Shown: in pieces, positions 1 to 12,059 of the stretch
How positions within the stretch are numbered: the first letter of the stretch is position 1
Layout of the letters: each line of letters starts with the position of its first letter
Source of the DNA: Capitulum mitella
Taxonomy: Eukaryota; Arthropoda; Thecostraca; Pollicipedomorpha; Pollicipedidae
Assembly (NCBI GenBank): GCA_030062745.1
Contig: CP099851.1
Location: 6,884,393 to 6,948,392 of the forward strand
Length of the DNA: 64,000 bases
Reading direction: 5' to 3'
Position numbers and translations under genes: made by a program
The notes under the pieces: model-generated
What the model was told of the DNA's origin: nothing
The model's database searches: none
What the model saw: the letters and a program-made list of their open reading frames with translations, nothing else

Positions 1-25
1 CTCCGGAAATCAAACGAAACGATAG

Positions 26-1313
26 CTAGCCCGCGTCCGACTGGCGGTCCGCACCGATCACGCTCGACCGGGGGAGGGGGAGGGGCGATTGACCGCCCCC
101 TCTAACTCACGGACGGTTGGTCGCAGGATAAAAATAGGCACACAGTTGGAAAGCTCGTGACAGGCAGAGATCGAAACTGGTTTCATTTTCAGTTTTGGAT
201 AATATGTAAGCCATTTATACCTTATATATGATTTTTCACAGCCGACTGCACGAAACCCAGAAGCGCCTGTATCTCAAGGGCTGTAATTAATAAAGTCTAG
301 GTAAAAGCACCAAGAGACAGGCAGAAGTCCACAGATTGCGATACACGTCTAATTTCTCAGTTTTGTAAAGGTGCTGCTTTGTTCAATATATACGTCCAAA
401 CGCTGAGTTAAAGACACAGTGATTTCCGTTTCAGATTTCAGACGCCGGCTATGGCTGCCGGCGGGCGCCATAGCCGAATGCGGTATAAAATTAACGTGAA
501 CTAATGTTAGCGTTTCTTGGTTTTCGTGACATAAGGCTTTTCATGTGATATTTATTAATCCTAATGGTTAAGGGCATGGTTTTTCATGTCTGAATTTTCG
601 AAGCATTGAGTAGTTATCATTCTACACCACTGGGTGGAGCTTCATTCGCGAGAGCCTGTTTATTTCCAAAATACAGATCTTTTGTTTCTATTTTTTTACT
701 TCCTGGTATTACTTGCAGCTGTGCGAGCCAGTTCTGCCATTTTCTACCCGTTCTGGGTAATTCATCGCCAGTGTATCTGACGGCTGTGTATTTCGGCCCA
801 TAACAAGTATTCGTGGCCTGACCTCAGATCAATGGGTGGAAGTCACTGATACTTTGCCCATTGACGCTAATTGGATGTCTGCAATTACCCCACACTAAAC
901 ATGTCATGAAAAATGTGTTCAAGTTCCGAAAAAAACGACGACATGTCTTGAAAATAGGCTAGAACTTAGATCAACGACCCGGAAAATTCCGAAAAATCTG
1001 AGATAGTAGATGATTTGTGGCATCTATCAAGATCTCTAACTTGAGAAGGAACCTGTAAAAGTTTTGTTTTGGTATCATGTTTTCCAAAAAAGTTACAGGG
1101 CACTAAACTTTTTTTAAACATGGCTACACTTGACCTGACCTAGGACAGACACCTGGCTTTACCTGAGGTAAAATGTTTGATACAAAGTGTAAAAATGGTC
1201 AAGCACAAGGTACACAAATTTTCGTGGCGCTGCGTTTGCTTGTTCTCTCGCAATCCATGAAAAACCTCAGGGGGGGGGGACGGTCAACCACCTCCCAGTC
1301 GAGGCCGGGCTAG
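26..1313 (-). mobile_element. Family-D short DNA transposon, copy 1 (CTAG target duplication)
   Basis: This non-autonomous DNA transposon of about 1.29 kb is recognised by comparison with the copies at 36822-38004 and 62764-63983. Its first 270 bases match the reverse complement of the right end of the 62764 copy. Its last 60 bases, with a G-run followed by a CCTCCCAGTCG-like end, match the reverse complement of that copy's left end. The element is flanked by CTAG on both sides (26-29 and 1310-1313), so the target duplication is 4 bp. No transposase is visible inside. The interior carries several TGACCT words. The boundaries are clear, but the superfamily is not established. Confidence 0.8.
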
Positions 1314-1543
1314 TGATGTGACTACTACTCTGCATTGGTAACCTGACCTATGTCAATGGGTCCTGTCCTTGTCCTTGGGTCCCAAAACTGAGGTCAAAGT
1401 AGGGGATCATCAATTTGACCGGATCTGCAGGCAGCTTTCACTCAAAAGCAGCACTAAATAATGGAAAGTGGCGATATCTTGAGTCCGTTTCGATGACCTG
1501 ACCTGTGACCTTTAACCCAGCATGAAATATGGCATGCAAGCAA

Positions 1544-1706
1544 TCAGGAGCGCAACCAGGATTTTCTTAAGGGGGACCGGGGCTCAGTGTGAGCTGAAAT
1601 GATACGAAAACCGCCGCTGGGAAGACGATGTGCAATTGTTTCCACACAAAAATGCGGGCCCAAGGGGGGGGGCCGGGCCACCCGGTCCCCCTTTGGCTGC
1701 GCCGAT
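1544..1706 (+). mobile_element. hAT-type MITE, copy 1 (163 bp)
   Basis: This short non-coding element is about 65% identical by eye to the copy at 12740-12900 and lies in the same orientation. Its left end reads GCGCAACCAGGATTTTC. Its right end reads CCCCCTTTGGCTGCGCC, whose reverse complement resembles the left end. It is flanked by imperfect 8-bp repeats GCAAGCAA (1536-1543) and GCAAGTAA (1707-1714). An 8-bp target duplication with GGCGCAGCCA-like ends is typical of non-autonomous hAT elements. Confidence 0.75.
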
Positions 1707-1815
1707 GCAAGTAACGAGCGTTGCAGCGACCAAACAGATGGGTGCTTTTCACTGGAAATCATGCTAAATGACGACTAGTGACACTATCATCAGTCCACAT
1801 TAGAAACGTGATTTG

Positions 1816-1828
1816 TGACCTTTGACCT
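1816..1828 (+). promoter_or_regulatory. DR1 nuclear-receptor-type direct repeat
   Basis: TGACCTTTGACCT is a perfect direct repeat of the half-site TGACCT with a 1-bp spacer, the DR1 arrangement bound by RXR/HNF4-type receptors in animals. It lies in repeat-rich, non-genic DNA, so function is unproven. The same arrangement recurs inside transposons in this window. Confidence 0.45.
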
Positions 1829-2144
1829 TGTCCGGCAACTGCTGGTAAGCAGTTACCGGTATCCGTGCAAAACTGCGTTGCCTAATCCTTGTTTGAAAGG
1901 TAAAATATTGCTTCGAAGATATCGGGTTCCATAGCGCAAGGCAAACTAACGATAAGGGATAGACAATACCTTGAGCCTCCTGATGTCACGTCTGATGTTT
2001 TTCTGCTTGCCAGCCACAAGCGCTTCCTAAATTCTGCTTGAGTTTGGCAGCAAAAAAAGATACCTGACTCAAGATAATTGTGCATTGTCTTCATTACTTT
2101 TATTGCTGTTGTTGGGTTTTACAAAATAGTTTATTTTGCACTTC

Positions 2145-4757
2145 CGGATGGTGAGCGCAGGGGCCCCTTTCCGTCCACCCCCCCCCCATTTTTTGCTCTA
2201 GAGATATGAAAAAGTTGATCTGGTCGGGCCCAGGGAGAAATATTTGATGCATTTTTTGCGTTTTTTCCGTTTAAAGTAACCGAAAAAATTCAAGCGAGTG
2301 ACCTTATTTCACAATAGTTTGCGTTTTGTTCTCCTACAAAGTGGCCGAAACATGACAACAACGGCAGGATTTTAGGCTGCGTCCCTCCCTCTATTTAAGA
2401 TGTCGTGCCTGTATCTGTTCCAGAAGCCCCTCTGCCTCCTCGTAGTTTCTGGGGGCTTTTTTGCTATCATAGATTAGGTTTCCTCTTACACTTGAAAGGG
2501 CACTTTTGGTCGCCTCGGGCCGTCTGCTGTGTCAGACCCTTTAGTGTTTTCAGGTTCCTTTTGCAGCTTCAAGTGTCCGTCGGGATGTCTCAGACGCTCC
2601 TTCGGCAGTTTCAGGGGCACCTCGGGCAGTTTGATGGACCCGCCTGACAGTTTCAGGGACACGTAAGCCATCTCAGGTTCCCTCCTGTCGTTCCTGGAGA
2701 ATTTTTGCCGTCTTAAGGAGACCCGTCACGCAGAAACAAGGCCCTCTTTTAAGTCTCTTTCTCTGCCGTGACAGAGGCGCCGCTTTAGACCTTTTGGCCG
2801 TTTCAGAAGCTGTCTGGACGTATTAAGGTTTAAGGGTTCCAGGGCCCCTCTGGTCGTCTCAGGGGCCCCTATTGCTAGAGACTGCTCGTTAGCAGTCTCT
2901 AAGGCCCGTCTCTAGTAGTATTAGTCGACCCATCTTAGTTCTTGTCCGAGGTGCCCTTTTGTCTCTAGGAAACATTTTTGCTGTCTCAGGAGCCCTCTGC
3001 CAGTTACGAAAAAGGCTTTTCTCGATTTCAAGGCCCCTGTGCAATTTCATGGACCCTGTAAACGTCTGCGATAGTCTCCATGATTGTATCGGAGGTTTCC
3101 TTCTGTTACGTGTCGTATGTGTGGCAGTCTCAGGGGACTTTATAGGCTCTTTAGGGGCCTCACTGACAGTCTCAGGGGACCTTTTCCGTGCCAGGAGCCC
3201 GCGTAAAACAGTCGGGGGCCCTCTGCCGTCCAGGGCCCCATACCATCTTAGAGGTCCTCTTGTTGTCTTGCCTCACAGGGGCCGTGCAACCTTTTTGACG
3301 GTCTCAGGGGTCATCTGCGGTATACGGGCCCATCTCGCCGTCTCAGAAACCACCTGACCGTTCCGGGGGCCCCTGAGAGTATCAAGAATCCCTCAAGGTT
3401 TCAAAAAAGTCAGCGTAGCCCATTTGTGACTCCTCTCGATTTTGAGAAGGCCACCAACGAATCCCCGCCCAAGGGCTCCTCTGGCTGGCCAGGGTCTCCT
3501 TACGCCGTGCTAGGCACCCTCGTAAGTTCTTTTCGTCTCAGGTGCCTCTCTGGCACCTGAGAGCGTTTTTAGCGAGGCACCTTTTAGCGGCCTCATGGAC
3601 CCTTTGCCGTGGTGGGACCCCTTGCGGTCCCAGGGGTCCTTGAAAAGTTTTAAGGGCCCTTCGTTTCATTTAACAGGCTATCTTGCCGTGCCATTGTCTC
3701 ATTAACCCTTCTGGAAGCCCTCTGACTACATCAAGAACCTTCAGTTTTCCACTCACTGGGCCCCTCTAAGGATTCAATCCTTATCTTGGCCGTCTCAGGG
3801 GCCCTATCAGCCATCTGGCGGTGTCAGGGACACTGCCGTGGTGGGCCCTGTTGAGATCTCAGGGGCCCTTGGGAGCTTCAGGGGCCCTTTGTGCGTCTCT
3901 GAGGTCATCTATCCCTCCAGAAGGCCTCCCTGACTGCATCAAGAGCCCGTCAGGTTTTTATAGAGACCCCGCGAAGCTCATACGGGGCCCCTTCTGGACT
4001 CCTTTTAGTCTGACAGGAGCCCCTTCTCAGGCCCCAAGGGGGAGGGAACGATCGCCCCAGTCGCTCCCCCTTTGGATCCGCGCCTGATCCTCGTTAATCA
4101 GTGGGGTCCCATGTGGTTAAAATTACTGTCGGTTTGTAAAGGGGCCCCGCTGAAGAGTAAAGGAGGCCCATGCTCACCTGTAACGACGTTCCTGCCGACC
4201 TGGCGGGTGCCTCTTACAGGTCGGCAAGGACACCTTTGCAGGAAAGCAGGGGCCCCTGAGTGATCGTTTAGGGGCCACTGTTGGCCAGGGGGGTTGCCTG
4301 GATGTGAGGGCACCCTATCCGCCTGTACAGGGCCCCTGTCGGCTTCTGGAGGCAGGGGTCTTCTTCCAGACCGAAAGGAGGTCTCTTCAGAGGTTGACAG
4401 GGGTCCCTTTATGGGCCGAGAGGGGGCCCTCCCCAGACAAGCAGTGAACTCCCCTATAAGCTAGCATGGCCCCTAAACGCTCATTCAGACCAAGGGCCTT
4501 TCTTCATAGCACAGAAAGTCTTCTTGTACATTCGGAGTATGTTTTTTTTAAGTTCGTAAGCCTTCTTCGACGCTTCAAAATATTCTTATTTTGCTTTAAT
4601 TGTCTGTTTCGGACAGTGTAAGACGCTCTGCGGGTGTCTCACGCTATCCAAAGAACTGGGGTCTTCGATCCCAGGGGGCCCGCTCAGCCGCTAGGGGGCC
4701 CCGCGTGGCCTCCAGGGGGGCCATGGGCCCTTTGGCCCCCCCTTGGCTACGCCACTG
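2145..4757 (+). mobile_element. Minisatellite-filled element with hAT-like ends, copy 1
   Basis: This roughly 2.6-kb block is almost entirely degenerate GC-rich tandem repeat of about 30 bp, with a core close to CTCAGGGGCCCCT plus variants such as CTGCCGGCCTGTAGGGG. Its right end (about 4734-4757) reads CCTTGGCTACGCCACTG, a typical hAT terminus in reverse. The left 300 bases match, in reverse complement, the right 300 bases of the block ending near 11935. I therefore read the two as copies of one non-autonomous family in opposite orientation. Short reading frames here are by-products of the repeat. Exact left boundary and target duplication were not resolved. Confidence 0.6.
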
Positions 4758-5189
4758 AGAGCACTGCTGCATTCCATCAAGGTGTTCCATTTGCGGCACT
4801 GGCGACTCTGGGTTAGTACATATTCATACCAATAGATGTTACTTGCTAATGTGGTATCCGCTAGATGACGATAGCTACAAAGTGCCATGGTACGAGACAA
4901 GTATTATTTCATGTTTTGAGGAATGATAAGCAGAAATTTTAAAGCATCTGAACTATCCAGCTTAAGTGCTCCGTGAATTAATTTTCAAATAACCTTTAAT
5001 AATTTTGCTTATTTACAGCAGTATTTGTGACAAAATGATCCCTAATTTTACGTGCGCATCAATAGCCTGTAGCGATGGCGGCAGCTAAATGATCGGATCA
5101 AAGACGTCGTGCTGGATTTCGCTGACTGTCAGGCTGTGAGAAGCGAGCGATCATCTTTGTTTTTTTCAGTCCTGGAAGTGCATTCAAAA

Positions 5190-5760
5190 GCCATGGCACC
5201 GAGTGCACCTGGATTTTGGCGGCCCCTTTAGGGGCCGTTTAGAAGCTGGTCCGTTTAGTGAGGACATTCATTCAGAGTGGCCAGAGATTGTATCAATGGA
5301 AGAAAGAATCACCCTCAAGACCAAAGAAGAGCTGCCAGAGATAATTCAAGCGGTGTACAATCCAGTACAAATAGTCGCCGACAACGGCCATATCTCACCC
5401 CCAAAGGACTTGAAGTTCTCATGACGCAGCTAATCATCGAACATCACAATAGCGCCCTACAGACCACAGCCCAATGATCCGCGGGAGCGAATGGTGCTGG
5501 CAGTGAAGTCCAACTTTCAGGCCTCACTGAGTAGCGGAGACAACAAGCCTCTCGAACCCCAAATGTCTTCGTTGTTATGTGATGTGCAAAAAGCCGCAAT
5601 GGTGTGATACCAGCTGGCAGCGAAGTTAGTGAAAAAACTTTAGACAATGCTGGACCAGCTCAAGCCCCGGCCGGCTGAAAAGTTGTCACTTGCGCGAGCT
5701 CTTCAGTTGGCGAGCGCTAGCAGGAGTCCCCCGTACTTCCAGGAACAATTATTCGCGTTG
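5190..5760 (+). mobile_element. Ty3/Gypsy retrotransposon fossil (integrase core fragment)
   Basis: This is an old, broken fragment of a Ty3/Gypsy-type polyprotein. The recognisable part is the integrase core: words of the kind HLDFGGPF, HSEWPEI and IVADNG appear in the order and spacing usual for this family, followed by a region resembling the end of the core. No LTR, gag or reverse transcriptase was found next to it. It is clearly a fossil with several breaks. Confidence 0.75.
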
Positions 5761-5859
5761 GTGAGAAACTGCGGCTGGTGATCTTACGTCGAGGAGACGG
5801 GTAGTCCTGAAACGTTCCAATATGGACAACAAACAACAGAATGACGAGCTACACTCGCT

Positions 5860-7390
5860 ATAGTCTACGGATGAGTCTCCAGATTGTTACCGTATCGCAT
5901 AATGGGTGATTATCGGGCCCATTTAAAAGCTTTATTCATCTACAGAACTGATTAAAAGTGTCTTTTAGAATCACCTGTGAAACGCGAAAGGAAACATGAA
6001 CGACCTGTTAGCGCGGACATCAAATCTCACCTCTTCCGTGGCATTGACCTTTGACGACTTTCGGTCAGCTGGCACTCAGAAAATGCAAACTGACTGAGAC
6101 ATACTGCTATGGAAACTTCAGTGTCGTTCTGCTTTTCATTTTGATTAGGCAACTGAAAGGAAAATAATCGCTTTTTGGGTGTCTGACCTGGCCTGCGACG
6201 CCGCCAGTGACCACAACATGAAAAACGTACGTCAAGAGACCGTTCGATTGAGTGCTGTCGATTGCCGTTAAATCAGTCAGATCGATCCGTTGTTTCCTTG
6301 AGATACACCAGGTCGGCGTTAAAACCCCCTTCCCGTCGGTGGAAAATGCAAAAATACCCCAGCCAGTACCGGGTTAAATTGATAAGTGCGACGGGTTAAA
6401 TTGATAAGTTCGAGTACACGTCGTCGAGCTTAATTGTGCCAGAAGCCGTACAGTTCCGTCCGCCACACACTGGGTATGTATGTTTAACCATTACCAATCT
6501 GGAAACGAAAGTAATTTGATTTGTAGAGGCTTTTTTCCGTGGCTGAACATGGTTTCCAGACGATAAAATCAACGCATTCGATGCATTTCAGTCTCTAAGA
6601 GTTCAGCGAAACAAAAAGTGCGGACGCATTTTCGTCCCTTTCATAATAAGAACTGTAGCACTTTATGTAAAAAAGGGCGATTTCGGAGGCACCCTTACAC
6701 TTTTTCAAAATGTGCGTACGTTTTCTACAACTCTGAGATAAAGAGAAAATTGACGCGATTTGTCTATTGCAGCCAACACTAGTGGGCGCCCGCTCCACAG
6801 TGGCCAGTGCCGCCAATGGCACACTATGTTTTGACTTGACCAGAACGGAAAGTCTCTCTTCGGGTGGACTTACCATTCTCTGTACATAGGAAGATAGTGG
6901 TAAAATGTAGATAGGTAGATCTTATTTAGCGGGCATGATAATATCTAAGGCATTGGTCTAATCTACGTGAGTGTGCTTTCAAATACAAAGTTTTGCTGGC
7001 ACGCTATCTTTTTGACTGAATAGCTACGATACCATAAAATAAGTGATTTTTTCTGTGCAAACAGTGCTTTAATGTGACAACCGAATGGGGCTGAAAATCC
7101 CCAGTACGTAAGCAGACGGCCAGGGAAAAAAGCGCAGAGGAACAGAAAAGAATCAAATATTCCAACAACTTGACGTTTTGGATATAGCACTTTCCTTTTC
7201 AAAATTACGCAGCTACATTGCGTCAACAGCAACAGCGCCCGTTGTTTGGCCAGCACTTTCGATTAATCTAATTCCGCAAAATGGTGCAAAATGCAATGGC
7301 AAGATGACCTGAGGTGCCTCCAAAAAACTTGGCCTGGCCCTGCTCCAGAAGAAAATAAATCTAGATGTAAGTCATTTTGCTTAAGCAATG
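5860..7390. other. Gene-free stretch
   Basis: I see no gene here. The only structure noted is a doubled phrase, GGGTTAAATTGATAAGT, at about 6373 and 6393. It resembles the TTAA-containing termini of the transposons found elsewhere in the window and may be a remnant of one. Confidence 0.4.
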
Positions 7391-7559
7391 ATTTGTGATC
7401 AAAATCTAGATTTCATATATTTTTTCCTGTTGTCTGTTATGTCGTTGAGACAGCAAGGCCAAAAACTGATTCTCGTCCGATATGAGCGTTTCCTCGTCAT
7501 GCAGGCAGAACTGGATCATGCTCCTTCCCGTAATCAAAGGATCCGAAGTCTAGTGAGCT

Positions 7560-8410
7560 GCACGATTATATGGATGATATCTTCCCATTGATGCCCTAAA
7601 TCCTGCTCGTCCTGGACAGCGAATGTGACTTTCCAGCTCACCGCAAAATTCGGCACCTCCCTCACCAACGGTCGTCAAACCACAGCCCTGAATGGTAAGG
7701 AGATACACCTCAACCCGTGAGCCCCACACCAGGCTAAAGCTACTCGCACGCAAAACAGTCACATATTTCGACTGCCACGTATCACCTGCTCGCCAGTTTT
7801 CGGCATAGCACCGGTAGTGGTTTTGCGTCATGCAGGTGGAAATGAATGGTCTCACGCGAACGGACGATACAAAGTTCATCAAGCTGCACGCTCACATGGA
7901 AGGCACCCTGGCTACTGATGCCCTACATCTTACTTGTCCTGGATGGTACTTTTAACTTTGCAGCCCACCACAAACTTTGGCGCCTCCAGCGCCAACGGTT
8001 ACCAAACCACAGGCCTGAAAGACAAAGGGATACACCTCAGTATGTGCATGCCGCACACACTAGGCTGAAGCTATTGACACGCAACACAACCACACATATC
8101 GACTACCGCGTATCACTTGCTCCTGGCCACCAGTTTTAAGTATCCCAGTGGTAGCATTTTTGCGGCAATTAAGGGGGGGGGGGGGAAAATTGCTTACTCA
8201 CCTCGCGCTTCGCGTGCAAGTTGAAACCCCACTTTGGGCTGAATCAATCGAAATTAATCGCCCAGCTGCCCGTCCACCTTACCTCGCCATCATTGCACCA
8301 AACTGGGTCGTTTGCGCCCCGACAATTGACCTATAAAAAACTCGGAGGTGCCCGCGCGCTGCACGCGACTCGTTGCACCCTGCCCATCATATGGGGTACT
8401 GTCGGATAGC
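7560..8410 (+). repeat. Tandem ~330-bp repeat, two diverged units, plus tail
   Basis: Two diverged units of about 330 bp follow one another (about 7560-7880 and 7884-8180). Both contain the phrase CAGCCCACCRCAAA-like or its variant, then a GCGCCTCC...CAACGGT block, then a CAGTTTT...GGTAGC block. A third unit plus the following 220-bp tail occurs in direct orientation at 13095-13660. Short frames occur on both strands but match nothing I recognise and are not conserved between units. This is a dispersed repeat of unknown class. Confidence 0.65.
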
Positions 8411-9440
8411 CCTAGTGCTGGTATCACCGTTTCCGGCACTCGGCACTCGACACCGGCACTCGGCCCGAGTCCAAATCGAAACATGTGCCATGGATCGCCA
8501 CGTGGATGACAAGTGGGCAGACGTGGATCCAAGAGGGCGCGATGGGGCAATAACGAAGGGGTCCCACGCGAGGGGCCCCTTTCAAGGCCCCTCTCGGACT
8601 CAAACAGGACCCCGTATGAGCCTCGCGGGATCTCATTGAAAACGTGGCGGGTTCTTGATGCAGTCAGGGGGCTTCTGGGAGGGTTGGATGACCCCTAAGA
8701 TGCGTAGAAGGGCCAAAGTGGTCCCTGAGACCACAATAGGGCCCAAACAGGGCAGATTGCCCCTGAGACGGCCAGAAGGGTCAAAGGAGCCCTGAGACGG
8801 CCAAGATGAGGACTGAGTCCTTAGGACGGCATAGGGGCCCCTGGAATGGCATAGGTGCTCCGAATGGATCACACTGACCTGTGTGAAAAGGTGAAGGTTC
8901 CCGATGCAGTCAGAGGGCCTCTGGAAGGGCTGATGAGACCCTGAGATGGCAAGATGGTCCCTAAGATGGATAGAGGAGCCCCTGAAACCCTCCAAGGGCT
9001 CCGGGACCGCAAGAGGGGTCCCAAAACGGCAAAAGGCCCATAGGACCGCTTAAAGGGATCCAAGCCCATAGAGGAGCCCCTGTTGGCCTGTATGAAACCC
9101 CCTGCCGGTCTGTAGTGCCCCATGCCAGTTTGTAGGGTTCCTGCTGGCCTACAAGGGCCCTCTGCCGGCCCGTGGGGACTCCCGTGGTTCTTTGGGGCCC
9201 TGCCGGCTTGCAAGGGTCTCGTGCCGGTCGGAAAAGGGCCCCTGCTTGCCTGTAGCTGGCCCCCTGCCGGCCTGTGGAGGGTATCGCTCACGGCCTGTAG
9301 CGGTGAGCGATACCCCTGGTGTGTAGAAGAACCCTCTGAAGGCCTGCAGAGGGGCCCCATCACATTTGTGGAGGTCCCAGTAAAAAACTGTTTTTGTCGC
9401 GATCATCGACAATGAAAGAAGAGCTAGCTCGTTGCAATTA

Positions 9441-10661
9441 TTAACCCTATTCCCGGAGGGCTAGACGGTATGGTCGATTCCCGGCAGGGGGGGGGGCGGA
9501 TTCGGCCCCCCCTGAGATCTCGAGAACTACTTGTCCGATTTCATCGCAACAAACGGCAATCCATTTGCCGTGACGTGAACTACATTTTTAGAAAAAAGAA
9601 ATTTCAAACATTTTGAAATTTGTAGATACAGGGGGGCAAAAATGTCAAAATGGGGGGTACTTTTGGACTTCTTATAACTCCGTTGTTTATGGACCGATTT
9701 CGATGAAATTGGCATGAATCGATAGAATATGAATAGGGCTTTTGCCATGGGTCCGCAAATCTGAAATTTTGAGAAAATTCATGGGCGTTCACAGGGTTTC
9801 AAAAATAGAAGGATTAGTTTTTTAACAACTGAATGAACAAAAGAGACAAACACCCTTTTTTGGCTTCTGATAGTCATGTTATACTAAAGAAGTACAAATC
9901 GCATTACAATGTTTGTATAATGTTAGTATAGGCGGTGCCAGGGACATGAAAAAGGGGGAACTGTCATGGTCACACGTTTCTCAGATCAACTTGTGACCTT
10001 TGACCTTAAATGACCTCCAGTGACCTTGGGGTCACTTGGAATGATCTCGTGTGCATTTAATATTATCTGTAAACGTTTTCAATCATTTGAATTCACTCTA
10101 TTTCAAAAATTTCATTTTATGGCTATTGCGATATAGCGTACGCGCACTGACATGTTAGGTCATAGCTCCGTGACCCGACCTGATATCAAGCTGAAACTTG
10201 CTACACAAGTAAAAGGCACCCTTCTACGTCATATATATTCTGGGTTTGGTATTAAAAAAAACGGCACGAAATAATTGCGAAAAAAACAAATTTTGACTTT
10301 TGACCTTGACTTGACCTTGTACAATGACCTCAGATAAACAAAATTTAATATGCACATTGCCAACTATTTAGCTATACATCCATATAAAGTTTTAAGTTCT
10401 AGCTTTAAAACTCTGTTTTTGGCAGACATTTTCCTTTTACCCTTAACATGGCCAAAAATGGCATGAGGTGCCTCCCAAAAGTGTTGCCTGACTCCGCCCC
10501 TGAGCAAAGCAGAATTTTGAAATTTTGTCACGGCACGTAGAAAGAATAGCTAGGAAAAGTGACCAAGTTTCGTGAAGCTGCGCTAAAAAGCCTGGAATTG
10601 GAAGCAAAAAACCCGAGGGGGGCGGATTCCGCCCCCCCCCCCCTGCCGGGAATAGGGTTAA
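9441..10661 (+). mobile_element. Family-A TTAA transposon, copy 1 (non-autonomous)
   Basis: This 1.22-kb DNA transposon is bounded by TTAA on each side, with inverted ends TTAACCCTATTCCCGG and CCGGGAATAGGGTTAA, each followed by a G-run and the phrase GGCGGATTC. It aligns over its whole length with the copy at 55040-56244. It holds no transposase. It contains a cluster of TGACCT half-sites, including a perfect DR1 at 9994-10006. A TTAA target fits piggyBac, Kolobok or Sola3-type elements. CCC-starting ends resemble piggyBac, but family alone cannot be settled here. Confidence 0.85.
9994..10006 (+). promoter_or_regulatory. DR1-type direct repeat inside the family-A transposon
   Basis: TGACCTTTGACCT sits here, with further TGACCT copies at 10011 and downstream. 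The equivalent position in the 55040 copy reads TGACCTCTGACCT (55590-55602). A third fragment of the family has AGGTCAAAGGTCA on the other strand at 44391-44403. The site is therefore kept among copies, as expected if it was in the founder element. Confidence 0.5.
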
Positions 10662-12059
10662 TGTCTAGGAACGGATAGCATCCATCGTCGTAAAATTTTC
10701 ACTGACTGTTTTTATTCAGGGGGCCCATCATTAGGGTAGGTTCACCATTGGTCACGCACCACCCGAGATTTGGGGCTGGTCATATCCCTCTGCAAATGGC
10801 CATATCCCTCCTTGCGAAATGTTGTGTTGATCTTTTTGTACAGGAGTCCCACATGAAGCGAGGGGGGGGGGCCGCCGGGCGAAAACCTCTCCCCCGAAAT
10901 TCATGGCTGGCTGCCTCTTGCTCCCGAGTATGTTATGCAAGCTTCTTGCTCAGAAAAGGTCCCCTGAGACTGCGGAGGAGGCCTCTGAAGTGCCAACAAG
11001 GGCCCCTGGTAGGGCTAGAGGGGCCTTGAGACAGCCAGATGTATCCCATGTAACAGAGGAAGACCCCTGATACAGCCATGAAGACTACCGGACACGTTTA
11101 GAGGGCGCGTGATGCTGCACAGGGACCCTGAAATCGTCAAAATGGCTTTTACAACTGCCAGAGGACTTTTAAACGGCAAAAAATGTTCCCCAAAAACGAT
11201 CAGAAGGACACCTAAGGCAATAGAGGGTCCACTGAAACGACCAGAGGGGCTCCGATACTACAAAGCTTTGAGACGTCCAGACAGCTCCTGAAACGCCCAG
11301 AGGACCCAGAGCATTGCCAGAGGCGTCTCTGTCGTGGCAGAAGGTACTTATAGAGGGCCCTTGTTACTGCTCACGGGGGTTTCTTAGACGGCGAAAATTC
11401 CCCGGGAACGACAGGAGGGAACTCAAGATGGCTTACGGGCCTCTGAAGCTGCCAGATGGGTCCATGACTCCGCCCGATGTGTCTTGGAAAATGCCAAAGG
11501 AGCGCCTGAGACATCCCGATGGACACGTGAAATTAAAAAAGGAGCCTGAGACCACCATAGGGCCCTGACACAGCAGACGGTCCGGGACCACCAAAAAGCT
11601 AGCAAAAAGGTCTCCAGAAGCTACAAGGGGGTAGAAGGGCTCCTGGACCAGATGCAGACACGACATCTGAAATAGGGGGAGGGACGCACCTGCCTAAATC
11701 CCCGCCATTGTTGACATATTTTGGCCACTTTGTAGGGGGAAACGTATAATTTTATAATACGAGGTGACGTGCTCGAATTTGTTCAGTTACTTCATATGGC
11801 AAAAATGCAAAATTTCGTCAAATATTTCAGCCTGGACCCGATTACGGAACGTATTTTCACATTTGAAGAGCAAAAACATGGGGAGGGGGGCGTTGACCAT
11901 GCTCCTCCCCTCGCCTTGGCGAAATCCTGCACGTGGGGGCAACCTCGAAAGCACCTACCCGCAGGCGGGGTCCATGTTTTCACGAAGTCTTCAGTGAGCG
12001 GCGCCCGCCGTTTGAATTGTACCCGTGACTAACTGCATTATGCAGTTCGCGACATGTGG

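Larger units (their letters stand above)
8518..11935 (-). mobile_element. Minisatellite-filled element with hAT-like ends, copy 2 (inverted)
   Basis: This is the second copy of the 2145-4757 family, in opposite orientation. Its left end reads CAGACGTGGATCCAAGAGGG, resembling the hAT-type terminus CAGTGGCGTAGCCAAGGGGG of copy 1. Its right 300 bases (about 11430-11935) are the reverse complement of copy 1's left part. The body is the same degenerate ~30-bp repeat with GGGGCCCCTGAGAC and CCCCTGCCGGCCTGT units. A family-A transposon (9441-10661) has inserted into it. No coding capacity was recognised. Confidence 0.6.

Noticed and set aside
2405-4263. Several frames of 60-130 codons in the GGGGCCCC-rich region
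   Set aside because: They follow the ~30-bp minisatellite and similar frames appear in the inverted copy. The frames shift between units, so they are not genes.
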